The position numbers were made by a program, and so were the translations under genes. Shown here in pieces: positions 43,599-52,770 of a stretch of 64,000 nucleotides of DNA. Numbering within the stretch: the first letter of the stretch is position 1; each line of letters opens with the position of its first letter. The DNA lies in NCBI GenBank assembly GCA_002205965.3, contig NADL03000091.1:248001-312000 (forward strand), written 5' to 3'. The notes beneath the pieces are model-generated. The model saw nothing but the letters and a program-made list of their open reading frames with translations. It was not told the DNA's origin and did no database searches. Origin of the DNA: Kappaphycus alvarezii. Its lineage: Eukaryota > Rhodophyta > Florideophyceae > Gigartinales > Solieriaceae.

Positions 43599-43699
43599 GA
43601 TGATATGGCAGAGCGGTCTAATGCGTGTGACTGTAACTTTATGGCATCACTAGAAATCACATCCCCTCGCGGGCCCACGTTCGAATCCTGGTATCATCG
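43599..43699 (+). tRNA. tRNA-Ser (anticodon AGA) with a 19-bp insert in the anticodon arm
   Basis: The acceptor arm pairs GATGATA with TATCATC, discriminator G (as in eukaryotic tRNA-Ser). The D stem GCA/TGC is compensated, a long variable arm (CCCCTCGCGGG) is present, and the T arm CCACG-TTCGAAT-CCTGG has one mismatch. Removing 19 bp (TGTAACTTTATGGCATCAC, 43,632-43,650) restores stem TGTGA/TCACA with loop CTAGAAA, anticodon AGA. The insert lies 5' of the anticodon, at 32/33 or the equivalent 31/32, not at the canonical intron site 37/38. It shares 17 bp with LINE family B termini. A and B boxes remain, so transcription is plausible; whether the insert can be removed is unknown. Confidence 0.85.
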
Positions 43700-43822
43700 G
43701 CCCTTTCTTTTGCTTTGCCCATCACAGTCGTCAAGTACCAGATTAGCAACTCAATTTGTTACTACGTAATTGTGATCCCGACACAGCCTTCATTGCCGAG
43801 ATTGTATGATGTCAATGGCTGC

Positions 43823-43982
43823 GCAATCGATTGTTAGAGATAACCTCAGACGGATACCGACGTATTCGCCGACGGATATTGACGGATACTTCTAACGATC
43901 CGGTACAAATTTACTGGGTACCAACCCACATATCTACCACATTAAATTTACCCCACATTTACCCCTTCTAACAATCGATTGC
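43823..43982. mobile_element. MITE-like element, 160 bp, 16-bp perfect terminal inverted repeats
   Basis: GCAATCGATTGTTAGA (43,823-43,838) and its reverse complement TCTAACAATCGATTGC (43,967-43,982) bound non-coding sequence. Flanks show no clear duplication. There is no second copy in the window, so mobility is inferred from structure only. Confidence 0.6.
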
Positions 43983-43999
43983 CTTACATTATTCTGTGC

Positions 44000-44636
44000 T
44001 ATATCATGCGGTGCGTTACGGCTGCTAGAATTCCCTTGCCCCGTCATTGAGCGAGCCACTTAGGCACACGAGTGACATTAACCATTATCCTGAACATGTC
44101 TAGCATACAGCGCGGGATAGCCGAACCGCATTTTTCAAACATTAAAGAACCAAATCGATTTGTTGATTGCGCTGTATGCCCATCGAGTGCAAATAATTAC
44201 GCTTTACTACAACTCTGGTTTGGCTGCAAATCACCACATTCTTCCCATTGCAAAATATCCCAAATTGGGGCGATTATAAACCATTGTGTGACTTCAGCTT
44301 ACCTTTGGACAATAAACTTATTTTTGCAAAGTTCTTAATATTTCATTTCAATTAGACGGACTCAGCGTTTGACTTGCCCGGGCCTCAAGACAAGAATTCC
44401 TCCCGAAGCTCTCTCCGTCTCGTTCTAATAATGTTGCTAGGTACCGCTCTTCGCCTCCAAAAACCCGTGCCCCAGGAGCAACATTCGTCAATCCACTTGC
44501 TCCCTCATACACAGGTACCCGTTGATTCAACCCTTTACATATCCGAACGCCGCGAAAGGGTTAAAGTTCAGGAAGTATCAAGAATTTATCACCACGCGTC
44601 CCAGGTTCCCACTTATCCCAGTACCGATATCCACTC
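44000..44636. other. Spacer, no gene recognised
   Basis: A plus-strand frame at 44,374-44,664 (RSSLRLVLIMLLGTALRLQK) has no recognised domain; its end may belong to the LINE-2 fragment that follows. Confidence 0.3.
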
Positions 44637-44815
44637 TTGGAGGGAAACACATTCGCAGTGCTGACAGACGTGTCTAGGCACGTTGCCGTACCAGCCATGG
44701 AGACCTTCGGGCGGGTGCGATCTGTCCTTATGGAAAGACACGGTGCGGTGACGCTCTCGCCCGACGCAGCATGCCTTACGGCTGGCTGGCCTCACACCAG
44801 CCTTGTGAAATCGTC
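44637..44815 (+). repeat. LINE-2 C-terminal fragment
   Basis: DVSRHVAVPAMETFGRVRSV, LMERHGAVTLSPDAACLTAG corresponds to ARSIAVRTMESYGKVRGIFM, QRHAAAAATSNAACLLAG in the copy near 23,500. The frame is open here, but the sequence is diverged. Confidence 0.75.
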
Positions 44816-44927
44816 CCACCTGATTCTGTATCTTTTTCAGACTCCCTAATACACAGACATATCCCTCTCCAGTCTCGGAAAATAGCCATCCTACATTTCT
44901 AATCAGTAAAGGGGGTACTGCGGGACA

Positions 44928-44985
44928 GTTTTACAGTACTTCGTCGTCTGACACTTTTAGCGGGGGGAATCTAAACACTAAAGCT
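44928..44985. repeat. Dispersed repeat shared with 29,779-29,829
   Basis: TACTTCGTCGTCTGACACTT and AGCGGGGGGAATCTAAAC recur with few changes. Nature unknown. Confidence 0.6.
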
Positions 44986-44999
44986 TCCCAAATTGCCTT

Positions 45000-45180
45000 C
45001 CTCGATGTCACCTTCAACCCCCTAGCCCCCTGGAACAAGAGAGTAAGGACTTTCAACCTATGCAAAGGTCCAACGAGTCTTAACAAAAAGTCATGCCGCA
45101 GCGGCAGCGATGTCCACTGCGGCGTGCCTGTTGGCTGGCTTCCAGCCAGTTTTCTGGCTTTTTGATGGCTTCACGCCAAT
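45000..45180 (+). repeat. LINE-2 endonuclease and C-terminal fragment
   Basis: IAFLDVTFNPLAPWNKRVRT FN near 45,000 matches the endonuclease end FFDVTFVNPSLPPTE of LINE-2; a C-terminal AAAAMSTAACLLAGF-like segment follows near 45,100. The piece between them is deleted. Confidence 0.7.
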
Positions 45181-45479
45181 CCTTTACATTCTAAGCTTTT
45201 ACACACATCACGACATATCTCTGGGAACAGATAATTTTTAAATATCCTCTGATGTGCGCAAAATTCGCACACGAAAAAAATCTAGAAGAGGACCAAATTT
45301 GGATAAAATATCGGAATTTGGAAGATATTTTCACAGTTTCTGAATTTGCACGATAGTTTTAGTTTGGATGAGTGTGGCAAAATCATGGGGTGATTTTTTA
45401 ATTTAAGACACGGCGTCATTATTAGATGACATTACCATACACGTACAAGTTCGCCATACTCTTCGAAGACGTCGCAGTG

Positions 45480-46550
45480 TTTAAAGTTCGAAACAGACGT
45501 CGTTGAGGCAACCACCAGCCATAAACTACCCCATCGGCTCATCCCATCTTTTGGCCCTTAACATGACCAACCTCCACCTTTCTCTCACCATCACCAAGTC
45601 ATCCCGAGTCCGTCGTCCACTCACCGCTTTGGCCCTGATGGCAAATAGTCCAACCGACTACGATGATTTCTGGATAAGGTTGGACCGGGAACGCGTTTGG
45701 AAGTGGGTCAGCCGTAGCTGCTTCGAGCAGGCAGAATAGTTAGAGAAATGGAGGAAGAAGAGGAGGACTGGGAAGACCCGTGGGAGCCACTAGAGTACAC
45801 CAGTGGGAGGGCTCCCATGGAAAACGAAGGGGAGACTGAGGGATTAATTGTGAGCTTTGACTCTTCTGACGAAGATGAAGAGAATAGTGAAGAGGAGGAT
45901 GAGGGGGATGAGGGGAAGGGAGACATGGAAAGTGCTGTAATAGTGGGGAATGGGCCGCAAATATGAACCAGGTCATCCTGACTCTGGAACCGGATGGATT
46001 CATCTTCAGTGGTATAGATATTTCGCAGGAGGCAATGGAGAATTCTAAGCAGTTCGCGGATATTTGTTGGGGGAACCGTTTGGCTCTTGTCTAGAGGAAT
46101 AAGATATTAAGGAAAGAATCTAGATGCTTATCCTGATAGTATTTGCTGTTAGTCTTTCTTGTTCACAGGATTCCATTTGATGAATTTGTGGCTCTTAGTA
46201 TGTTTGTTTGAGACTTTCGGGTTACCTAAAAAGTCTATATAAGCCGAATAAACTACTTCTTCTTGTGGAGGTCAAGCAAGTTGGCAGACAACTTCAAGCC
46301 AAGTCTCGAGTGGTAGGAAGTTGAGAGTCAACTTCAGTCCCAAGAACACGTTTTCCTACGCTGGTCACAGAGCATTAGTGGTGGACCCTGCCCTTCCATA
46401 GTTGCTTGTAGCCCTCTCAACTGTCTTTTCTATCCACTTCTTTTTGTTCGTCCAGCTATACCACGGTAGCACTTTTGTCGCTTGCAACCCCTCCTTCTTT
46501 GGGTAGTTGGTTCTGAGTATCTCTTCTCCGAAGGTTTACCCCTATCACTA
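45480..46550 (+). mobile_element. Element E, copy 1 (small acidic protein plus LTR-like end)
   Basis: A small coding region (45,562-46,100) is followed by sequence with the same order as 52,770-53,211: TATATAAG (46,236-46,243), CAAGCAAGTTGGCAGACAAC, AAGTTGAGAGTCAACTTCAG, AGCATTAGTGGTGGACCCTG and a terminus TTTACCCCTATCA at about 46,549. The terminus matches the ends of the gypsy-4 LTRs. The left end of the element is not defined. Confidence 0.7.
45562..46103 (+). pseudogene. Element E small acidic protein, copy 1 (broken)
   Basis: Three parts in three frames. The N-terminal part (from ATG 45,562) has TNLHLSLTITKSSRVRRPLT and NSPTDYDDFWIRLDRERVW; it aligns with NNLRPSVPISKNRPSRSING and GPTDADDYIRRQTKKQIIE of copy 2. 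An acidic middle (45,748-45,966) has EEEEDWEDPWEPLEYTSG. The C-terminal part from 45,964 reads MNQVILTLEPDGFIFSGIDI, then SQEAMENSKQFADIC. I know no family with this order. The conserved ends with a loose acidic linker suggest a real protein. A role in packaging or in chromatin binding would be guesswork. Confidence 0.55.
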
Positions 46551-46845
46551 GTGTCTGCTGTTTGGCGATGGCTCAGTTTGCCGCCACGAGCTACTCCGCG
46601 ATTGTTTTTTCCTGAGCTCACTACTCTCGCCAGCGCTCTCAGCCCCTACGAGAATGACAATTTCCCCAAGATGCCGTTCTCTATTCTTCCCTTCGCCGTC
46701 GCCTCGATCTCTTCATTGAAGACCCTCAGTTCGTTTCCCGCCCACAGGTATATGATTTGACTGTGATCAGCCCCCATTCCGCGCCCTAAAATCGTTCCGT
46801 AGTCTTCGATACCATCACTATCCTTTCTCAAGCCGGCGAGAAGGT
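46550..46845. other. Short interval, no gene recognised
   Basis: Frames on both strands overlap here without a recognisable domain. It separates element E from the LINE fragments to the right. Confidence 0.3.
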
Positions 46846-46885
46846 TGGTGTTTTACTCTTGGAAGATATACCCGATCTATCCAAT
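46845..46885 (-). repeat. LINE-2 tail
   Basis: TTGGTGTTTTACTCTTGGAA followed by GATATACCCGATCTATCC is the LINE-2 terminus in minus orientation. Confidence 0.85.
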
Positions 46886-47140
46886 CTGTAGCTGTCAAGA
46901 ATGAGAGTTATCGCGCCCTTTGCAATGATCTTGGTATGGATTTCTACCCGATTGGTTTCGATATCGACGGCTCTGTTGGTCCTGGGGCCGAGGCTAGGTT
47001 GCATCGTATTTCCGAGGATATCGCCTCCCGGAAAGTGACGAGTCCTGTTGCCGAACGTCAACGCCTGTTCCTCGTTCTTAGTTCCTTGGTCCAACAACGT
47101 ACTGCCATTGCTATCAATCGCAGGGAGCTACACCGCCCTG
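46880..47140 (+). pseudogene. C-terminal fragment of a fourth REL-LINE lineage (LINE-D)
   Basis: FYPIGFDIDGSVGPGAEARL, HRISEDIASRKVTSPVAERQ and LSSLVQQRTAIAINRR align with the LINE-A end FRPLALNSLGAPSPGTIASI, PRIASKCHSTPGVIRRRIYQ and LSCTLWSSNAPAIVSR. Sequence identity is low, so it is a separate family. It directly abuts a LINE-2 fragment. Confidence 0.6.
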
Positions 47141-47144
47141 ATCG

Positions 47145-47345
47145 GGCGTTTAGATGCAAAGGCACTGTGCAGCAGCCGCCATGTCAAATTCGGCCTGCAT
47201 GGTGGCTGGCCTGAAGGTTGTCTCTTAGGGAGCGTAGTTCCTTCCGCACTACTGTGCCGGCATAACTTTTTGAGTTGATTGTGGTTGTCTGGAAAACCAT
47301 TGAATATATCGGATATATCTTCCAAAAGTAAAAACCCAAACCTTT
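47145..47345 (+). repeat. LINE-2 3' end
   Basis: GGGAGCGTAGTTCCTTCCGC, TGTGCCGGCATAAC, TTGTGGTTGTCTGGAAAACC and ATATATCTTCCAAAAGTAAA match the 29,050-29,195 tail closely. Confidence 0.88.
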
Positions 47346-47589
47346 TCCCTCTCCGACAAAGACAAAGGGGACCAGAAGAATTCGAACATCTAAATCTGAG
47401 ATCAAGACAGCTCGATAAACTTCTTGCGTAAGCATGCTCGTTAACAGACGACGACAACCACAACGAAGAAAACTCCGGACGACGAACTTGGCGACGGACT
47501 GACAGGGCTACACCGACCACAATCCGTTGGAGACTGTACCAAAGACAGTAGGCTGAACAGGAATACAGTATCAACGTACAGGGAAAGGT

Positions 47590-47960
47590 TTGGGTGCTTC
47601 TACTCTTGGAAGATACATTCGATCTATCCTAGAGTTTTCCACGCAACCACAATCGACTCAAAAGGTGTGCCGACACAGTAATTAGGGAGGAACTACGCTC
47701 CATCAAGCAGTCCACATTGGATATGACCACTGCTGCAGCGTTCCTTTGCATCAAAACCCCCCGAACTTTTTCCGTACGTCTTCACTGCCATCACAGCCAC
47801 GTTCCTTGCAACGCCATATAGTGCTGCGCATGCATCTGGTGCCAACCTCTAAGAGTGGAGATTGATACAGGCATGAGCCTATCTCTGGTGGAGGTCGTGA
47901 CAAAGGATTGATGTCTTCTCTGCTTTGCATTTCGCTCCGCATTTAGAGAGGACATCGGGT
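47590..47960 (-). repeat. LINE-2 3' end with part of the C-terminus
   Basis: The tail (GTTTGGGTGCTTCTACTCTT, GTGCCGACACAGTAATTAGG) is followed on the minus strand by C-terminal sequence including MQSREDINPLS, as also encoded near 28,810-28,850. It is diverged and frameshifted. Confidence 0.85.
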
Positions 47961-48650
47961 TGAAGAAACGTACAGTGCTTTACACCGCCATGTTGATCCG
48001 TAGTTATCTGACATGAGAGATCCTCTGTATTTTGACCATTTCAAGTCAAAAGAATGCAAAGTCCACACATCTCCAGTGCTTTTCTCAATATCGACCAGCC
48101 GACAGCACAACTACCCTACCTTGCCACGGATGCGCTAAGCAAGAACAGAAACATCCGTCACTGGATCATCCTTGCGTCTTGAGTCAGCAAATGCCCCCGA
48201 GAACATGCAAGAAGGCAAGCGCAGCGCCTTGGTGTTCAGTTTCAGTACATATACGATTGCACTCCTTCGGAGGATAACTAAAGGAAAAGAAAGTGAAAAA
48301 CTCAACACATGAGCCGAAGAATTGAGGAACAGGAAGGCGAGGGTGATGAGTTAGGTAAAAATAGTGAGGCAGATGTACATAGTAGGTCGGAGAGGCTGAC
48401 GAGGTTGCAGCGTCCAAACACAGGGGTGCAGTCGAGAGCGGGCACAAGGTATATATTCTTAGCGGGCAGAAAAGATGCAGAAAGGGAATATCCCTGGGGA
48501 AACGAAGGCGCAAATCTGAACTGGCGACGCAGGGTGCGCTTGAAACCGATCACTACTAAAAAGGTAACAACGACAGGAGCGCTGCAATTGTGTGTAAGCT
48601 GTTGAAGTGTGTGAGTTTGAAAAGGTGGCGATTAACAAAATCGACAGAAT
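47961..48650. other. Spacer, no gene recognised
   Basis: Open frames on both strands near 48,184-48,605 overlap each other; the plus one (EEQEGEGDELGKNSEADVHS) is charged but has no domain. Confidence 0.3.
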
Positions 48651-49850
48651 AACTTTACGGCGTGATTACTAAGGATCCAGTGCAGGACTAACTATTCTCC
48701 TAGCTGACCTGGTAAGAAATAACTTCATGGCATTTGGACGTTATCTGGAAAATTTTACAGAGGCCGAATACATCTTCCAACAGTAAAAGCATCCAATATA
48801 TTCCGCTGGCATTTGTGTGACGGGTGCCCACCGCAAGATCCGACTATATTGCTAGCTAAGAGCTAACCGGGTGGTACACGTCGCAATAAGTAGTTTATTT
48901 CGGCCATAGTGATAAACGCGCCACGTGCAGGGCCGTTAGGAATACACTAGATGGCTATTGGGAGGCAAACCCTGTGTGTTACGGGGCGAGACAAATTATC
49001 GAAGTGGCACATGTGGACGAAATCGGATGGCTTAATTTCTGGTACAGCGAAATATCACACTCCGGGGGAGCTGCCGCTACGCATCGCGATAATTGCAGCG
49101 TGCTTATCAATGATATTTGATGATGCATGAGATCAGGATCCCAGTGAATCGAACCCTAGGGACACAAATATCCAGCCTAGTCGTGAGCTTCCTAGGAGTG
49201 TCTCTCCGGTGACGGCTGCCACCTCCCTGGCCAGAGTCTATTATGGTTGTCTGGAAAACCATGGGATAGATCGGATATATCTTACAAGAGCGAAACACCC
49301 ATATCCTTCCACCTTTCCTTGCCAGGTCAGTCATTTTCCGTTTTTCTGCTGCTAGGGCTACCGCCGCCGCAGTCTCAGCTCCCACGCGACTAGTTTTCTT
49401 CTGGTTCACGTGGAATCAGACCCTATGGCATTAATATCAAGGGTCAGTGCAGGAACCGACTATTTGCTGGCTCAATGCTGACCCTGTGACCCAGCAATAC
49501 GCATTTATTTCTTTGATGGGTGGTTGTCAAACAAACCGAGTGGTCCAGGGAATCAAAGAAAAACTTTATGGTATTCCTATCTGGCTGTCCACTGCAAGAT
49601 CCGACTATATTTCGAACTTAGAACCACAGTCGGGAAGAACTTTCTGGTATTTTTGTAACGGGTGTCCACTGCAGGATCCGACTATGTTGCTAGCTCAGAG
49701 CTGACCAGTGGCCCACCTCGGCCACGTGCATCGACAGATAGATAAACTTTATGGCATCAGTATAGCGGGTGTCCGCTGCAGGATCAGAAAAGAAAATTTT
49801 ACTTTGCTGCATTAATATCGGGGGTCCAGCGCGGTAGTGCGAAGAATTTT
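48650..49850 (-). repeat. Cluster of short LINE tails
   Basis: At least nine tails, mostly minus-oriented: family C at 48,655-48,710, 49,420-49,480 and 49,793-49,850; family B at 48,820-48,880, 49,565-49,625, 49,635-49,735 and 49,745-49,790. LINE-2 tails in plus orientation lie at 48,745-48,795 and 49,235-49,310. None keeps more than a few codons. Family B pieces share CCGCTGCAGGATCCGACTAT next to AACTTTATGGCATCAGTATA. Confidence 0.85.
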
Positions 49851-49854
49851 AATG

Positions 49855-50223
49855 CATTCAGTATCTATTGGGGACTGCGCGGGTCCTATCTATACGGCTA
49901 AGACCTATCCGGATGTACTTCGTCGTCCGTGCGCATCGGTGCTTGCGACAGGATAGCTTCAGCGATGGAGGACCACAGGGTGCAACTCAGTCGCTGGTAG
50001 ATACGGCGGCGGACAACCCAGGTGTCGAGTGACACTTGGACGCGATCCGCGAAACTAACTCTTCGATAAATGCAATAGTTCCAGGGGAAGGAGCACCTAG
50101 GAATCAAACGCCAGAGGTCGGAACGTGGAGTTTGGCGTGTAAGGCGCAGAAGATGGGCCAGCTGGGGGAGCGGGGAGAGTAACTTTATGGCATCAGTAAA
50201 ACGGGTGTCCGCTGAGGCGTCGG
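49855..50223 (-). repeat. LINE family A 3' end, interrupted by a 36-bp LINE-B tail
   Basis: The minus strand encodes RRRIYQRLSCTLWSSIAEAI near 49,970 and the family A tail at 49,855. At 50,178-50,213 the LINE-A sequence is split: GAGCGGGGAG, then TAACTTTATGGCATCAGTAA and AACGGGTGTCCGCT, then GAGGCGTCGGG. Confidence 0.88.
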
Positions 50224-50632
50224 GTGTAAGAAGTTTAATGCGTTCAGTATCTACTGTGGACTGCGCACGTCCTAACTATACGGTTAAGATCTAACCGGAT
50301 GTACTTCGTCGTCCGTGCGCATCGGTGCTTGCGACAGGATAGCTTCGCGATGGAGGACCACAGGGTGCAACTCAGTCGCTGGTAGATACGGCGGCGGACA
50401 ACGCCAGGTGTCGAGTGACACTTGGACGCGATCCGCGGAACTAACTCCTCGATAAATGCAATAGTTCCAGGGGAAGGGCACCTAGGGAATCAAACTCCAG
50501 AGGTCGAAACGTGAAGTTCGGCGTGTAAGGCGCAGGAGATGTGATAATTTATGGCATCAGTACGGGCCAGTCGATGGAGCGGGGAGGCGTCGGGCGATGT
50601 TGCGCTCCAGGTTGTAACCTTGATGATGATAA
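50224..50632 (-). repeat. LINE family A 3' end, interrupted by a 22-bp LINE-B tail
   Basis: It is nearly identical to the preceding copy over the shared part. At 50,542-50,563 the sequence TGATAATTTATGGCATCAGT AC interrupts GGCGCAGGAGATG / GGCCAGTCGATGGAGC. A longer family B tail follows at 50,632-50,701. Confidence 0.88.
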
Positions 50633-50701
50633 CTTTATGGCATCAGTAGAACGGGTGTCCGCTGCAGGATCCGACTATACTGCTAGCTAAGTGCTAACCG
50701 G
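50632..50701 (-). repeat. LINE family B tail
   Basis: AACTTTATGGCATCAGTAGA, ACGGGTGTCCGCTGCAGGAT, CCGACTATACTGCTAGCTAA: the clearest copy of the family B terminus in minus orientation. Confidence 0.92.
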
Positions 50702-51745
50702 GTGGTCAGGGTGAAACTTTACTTCATTGAGTATCTATCGTGTACACTGCAGGACTGACTATACGGCTAAGAACTAATCGGATGTTCCACGTCAGGCACG
50801 TGCAGTGGGGCTCGCGATAGAATCGCCATTGCAATAGAAGACCACAAGTGCAACTAATGCGCTGATAAATACGTCTGCGGATCACTGCTGTGGTTGTGTT
50901 GAACTTCTCTGCGATGCGCGGGATGAAGTATTCGATGAACAGGATAGAGGCTGGGGATGGGGCACCCAAGGAGTCGAAAGACAGGGCTGAAACTTGAAGT
51001 TCGGTTCCTGGAGGGTGTTGTGCGAAGGGGGCGGGATGCGGCGTACCAGTTTGCGCTCCAGGTCTGTGACTTTGTCTCGGTGGGCAATGTCAGCGGCGCC
51101 GCCGGCCATTTGGGTGGCCCTTGTGCGCACACCTTGTTTGAACGGCGAGACAATGGTTAGGTCGCAGGCTATGGGGCGGACCTGTTGGCCAGTGGGCAGG
51201 GGGGGTATTGTATGAGAATGTCCGCAGGGCGGATATTCGTTCCCGGGACAAGGAGCGGGACTTCGTATTGGCAGTTCAGGCCCGCGGCGCGAGCAACGTG
51301 GTAGGCGAACACGTTGCCAGCGAATTGTGGCGGTGCGGGCGGCCGAAGCCGGCAGGGCAGAGTCAGCCGCGTGGTCCCCGAGTGCGTCCAAAGTTTGATT
51401 GCAGTGCACAGGTGAGCGGGCGGGAGTCGTCGTATACGGGGAGGCCTAGGTGCCGGCGGAGCATGGTCTGTCAGGGGGCGGAGGACCCACCGTAGCGGTT
51501 GTGGGGTGAGCGATGAGAAAAGCGGCGGCGGGGTTGTTCCGGAACGCCAGGCCACGAATCTGATGTCGAACTTCTGGAGTGCTGTGCTGAGCCGGGTTGG
51601 GGTGTGTCAACCATGAGTCGTCGCGCCAGTGGACATTTTCCTGTGCATCCTGCTGCACACCATTTAAGGTTTGGAGGTTGGATGGTTTGGCAGCAAGCAG
51701 GCATGGGTCAAAGGGGCCGAGGTCGACGGAGTACGGGGCCCAGGG
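50702..51745 (-). pseudogene. 5'-truncated REL-LINE, endonuclease part
   Basis: The minus strand reads HCNQTLDALGDHAADSALP near 51,400 (finger), GNEYPPCGHSHTIPP near 51,230 with a shifted RPADILI, RPIACDLTIVSPFKQGVRTR near 51,160 (catalytic Asp), AGGAADIAHRDKVTDLERKL near 51,090, and ends near 50,722 with a tail of family A type. Upstream (51,446-51,704) QQDAQENVHWRDDSWLTHPN matches LINE-A QQEARARVHWHDDSWENAPN. Confidence 0.9.
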
Positions 51746-52173
51746 ATACTGTAATACAAAAAATGGTCCTCCCCTAATTTAATACAGGAAATGGTCCTCC
51801 CTCGTGTAATCCAGCAACCTACAACGATCCCGCCCTAACTTCTCCAACCGTCATTTCCAAATTTACTTCCATTTTATCTAGATATTTTATACTGTATTTA
51901 ACCCTCTGAATCGACCCCGAATCAAGTCCCTTTTCCCTTTTAGCTTACCTCCTCCTCCAAATTCGCCTTTTTTGAGAGAAGGGCGCAAATGTACTACTGC
52001 AAAATCCTTGCAGATTTATTTTACCTATTCCTAATCCATAGGACCTGCCCCGGGAGCCTATTCAAACCCCTTTATTCTAAGTTCCAAATGCCCCCGATCA
52101 TTTTACTCATCACCCCTCTCCCCTACACACCCAAACACCCTACATTGCCTCCCGTTCCTCAACGTCTATCAAA
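51746..52173. other. Spacer with a short direct repeat
   Basis: TAATACAAAAAATGGTCCTC and TAATACAGGAAATGGTCCTC (51,752-51,800) are two copies of one unit. The rest is C/T- and A/T-rich with no gene seen. It precedes the ATG of element E copy 2. Confidence 0.5.
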
Positions 52174-52770
52174 ATGAACAACCTTCGCCCCTCTGTCCCT
52201 ATTTCCAAAAACCGCCCTTCCCGTTCCATCAATGGCCTTCGTCTCGCCGCCTACGGGCCAACCGATGCCGACGACTACATCCGGCGGCAAACAAAGAAGC
52301 AAATCATCGAGTTCGTTCGCCGCCTCTTCATAGAAGAAGAAGCGAGGGAGGTAAGTGGGAGAGGCTGAGAAGGTCGAGGAGGAGAGCGGGGAGTCCTTCG
52401 AGGAATGGTTAGCCCCTGAGCTAGTGTACGAGGCTCAGGAGAAGGAGGAGGAGGAGAGAGGATGAGGAGGAGGAGAGGAGGATGAGGAGGAGGAAGAGGA
52501 GGGGAGAGGAGAAGAGGAGAGAGGAGGAGGAGAGAGGAGGATGAGGCAACAGGGGGCATGGAAAGTGTTGGACTGGTGGGGCCTGGAATAGAGAGTATGG
52601 ATCAAGTTGTGCCCACGATGGAACCGGATGGAGATATCTTTAGTAGTCTAGATATCTCCCAGGGGGAAATAGAGAGTTGTGAGCCATTCGCAGATATTTG
52701 TGGGGACTGCTTGGACAGCATGGATATTTTAGAGGAGTTGTTTGGATCTGATTTAGAGAATGGGAAATAA
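52174..52770 (+). CDS. Element E small acidic protein, copy 2, unknown function
   Basis: The first frame (ATG 52,174 after CAAA) encodes a basic N-domain: NNLRPSVPISKNRPSRSING, then GPTDADDYIRRQTKKQIIEF and VRRLFIEEEAR. AG/GTAAGT at 52,348-52,354 is a perfect donor-like site, after which this frame stops. A second frame has EEESGESFEEWLAPELVYEA followed by a long Glu/Gly/Arg low-complexity tract. The C-terminal domain (from about 52,558, in the first frame) reads ESMDQVVPTMEPDGDIFSSL, then DISQGEIESCEPFADICGDC and LDSMDILEELFGSDLENGK. Total length would be about 150-200 residues. The same C-domain recurs at 45,964, 54,690-54,860 and 61,600-61,700. I know no family for it. An intron would reconcile the frames; this is inference. 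Confidence 0.55.

Noticed and set aside
43599..43699. Reading the interrupted tRNA as tRNA-Tyr(GTA) with a canonical intron after position 37
   Set aside because: CTGTAA does fit a Tyr anticodon loop with an 18-bp intron at 37/38. But the gene has a long variable arm and discriminator G, both marks of nuclear tRNA-Ser, whereas nuclear tRNA-Tyr is type I. Ser(AGA) explains all parts.
45300..45480. A 5' LTR for element E copy 1
   Set aside because: I found no sequence here that matches the right-hand LTR-like end or the left flank of copy 2.
48650..50720. CRISPR-like array of repeated short units
   Set aside because: The repeats are LINE 3' termini of several families and lengths, without uniform spacing or spacers.
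52440..52555. GGAGGA-rich tract as a stand-alone microsatellite
   Set aside because: It is the Glu-coding linker between the two conserved parts of element E, although it may have expanded as a simple repeat.
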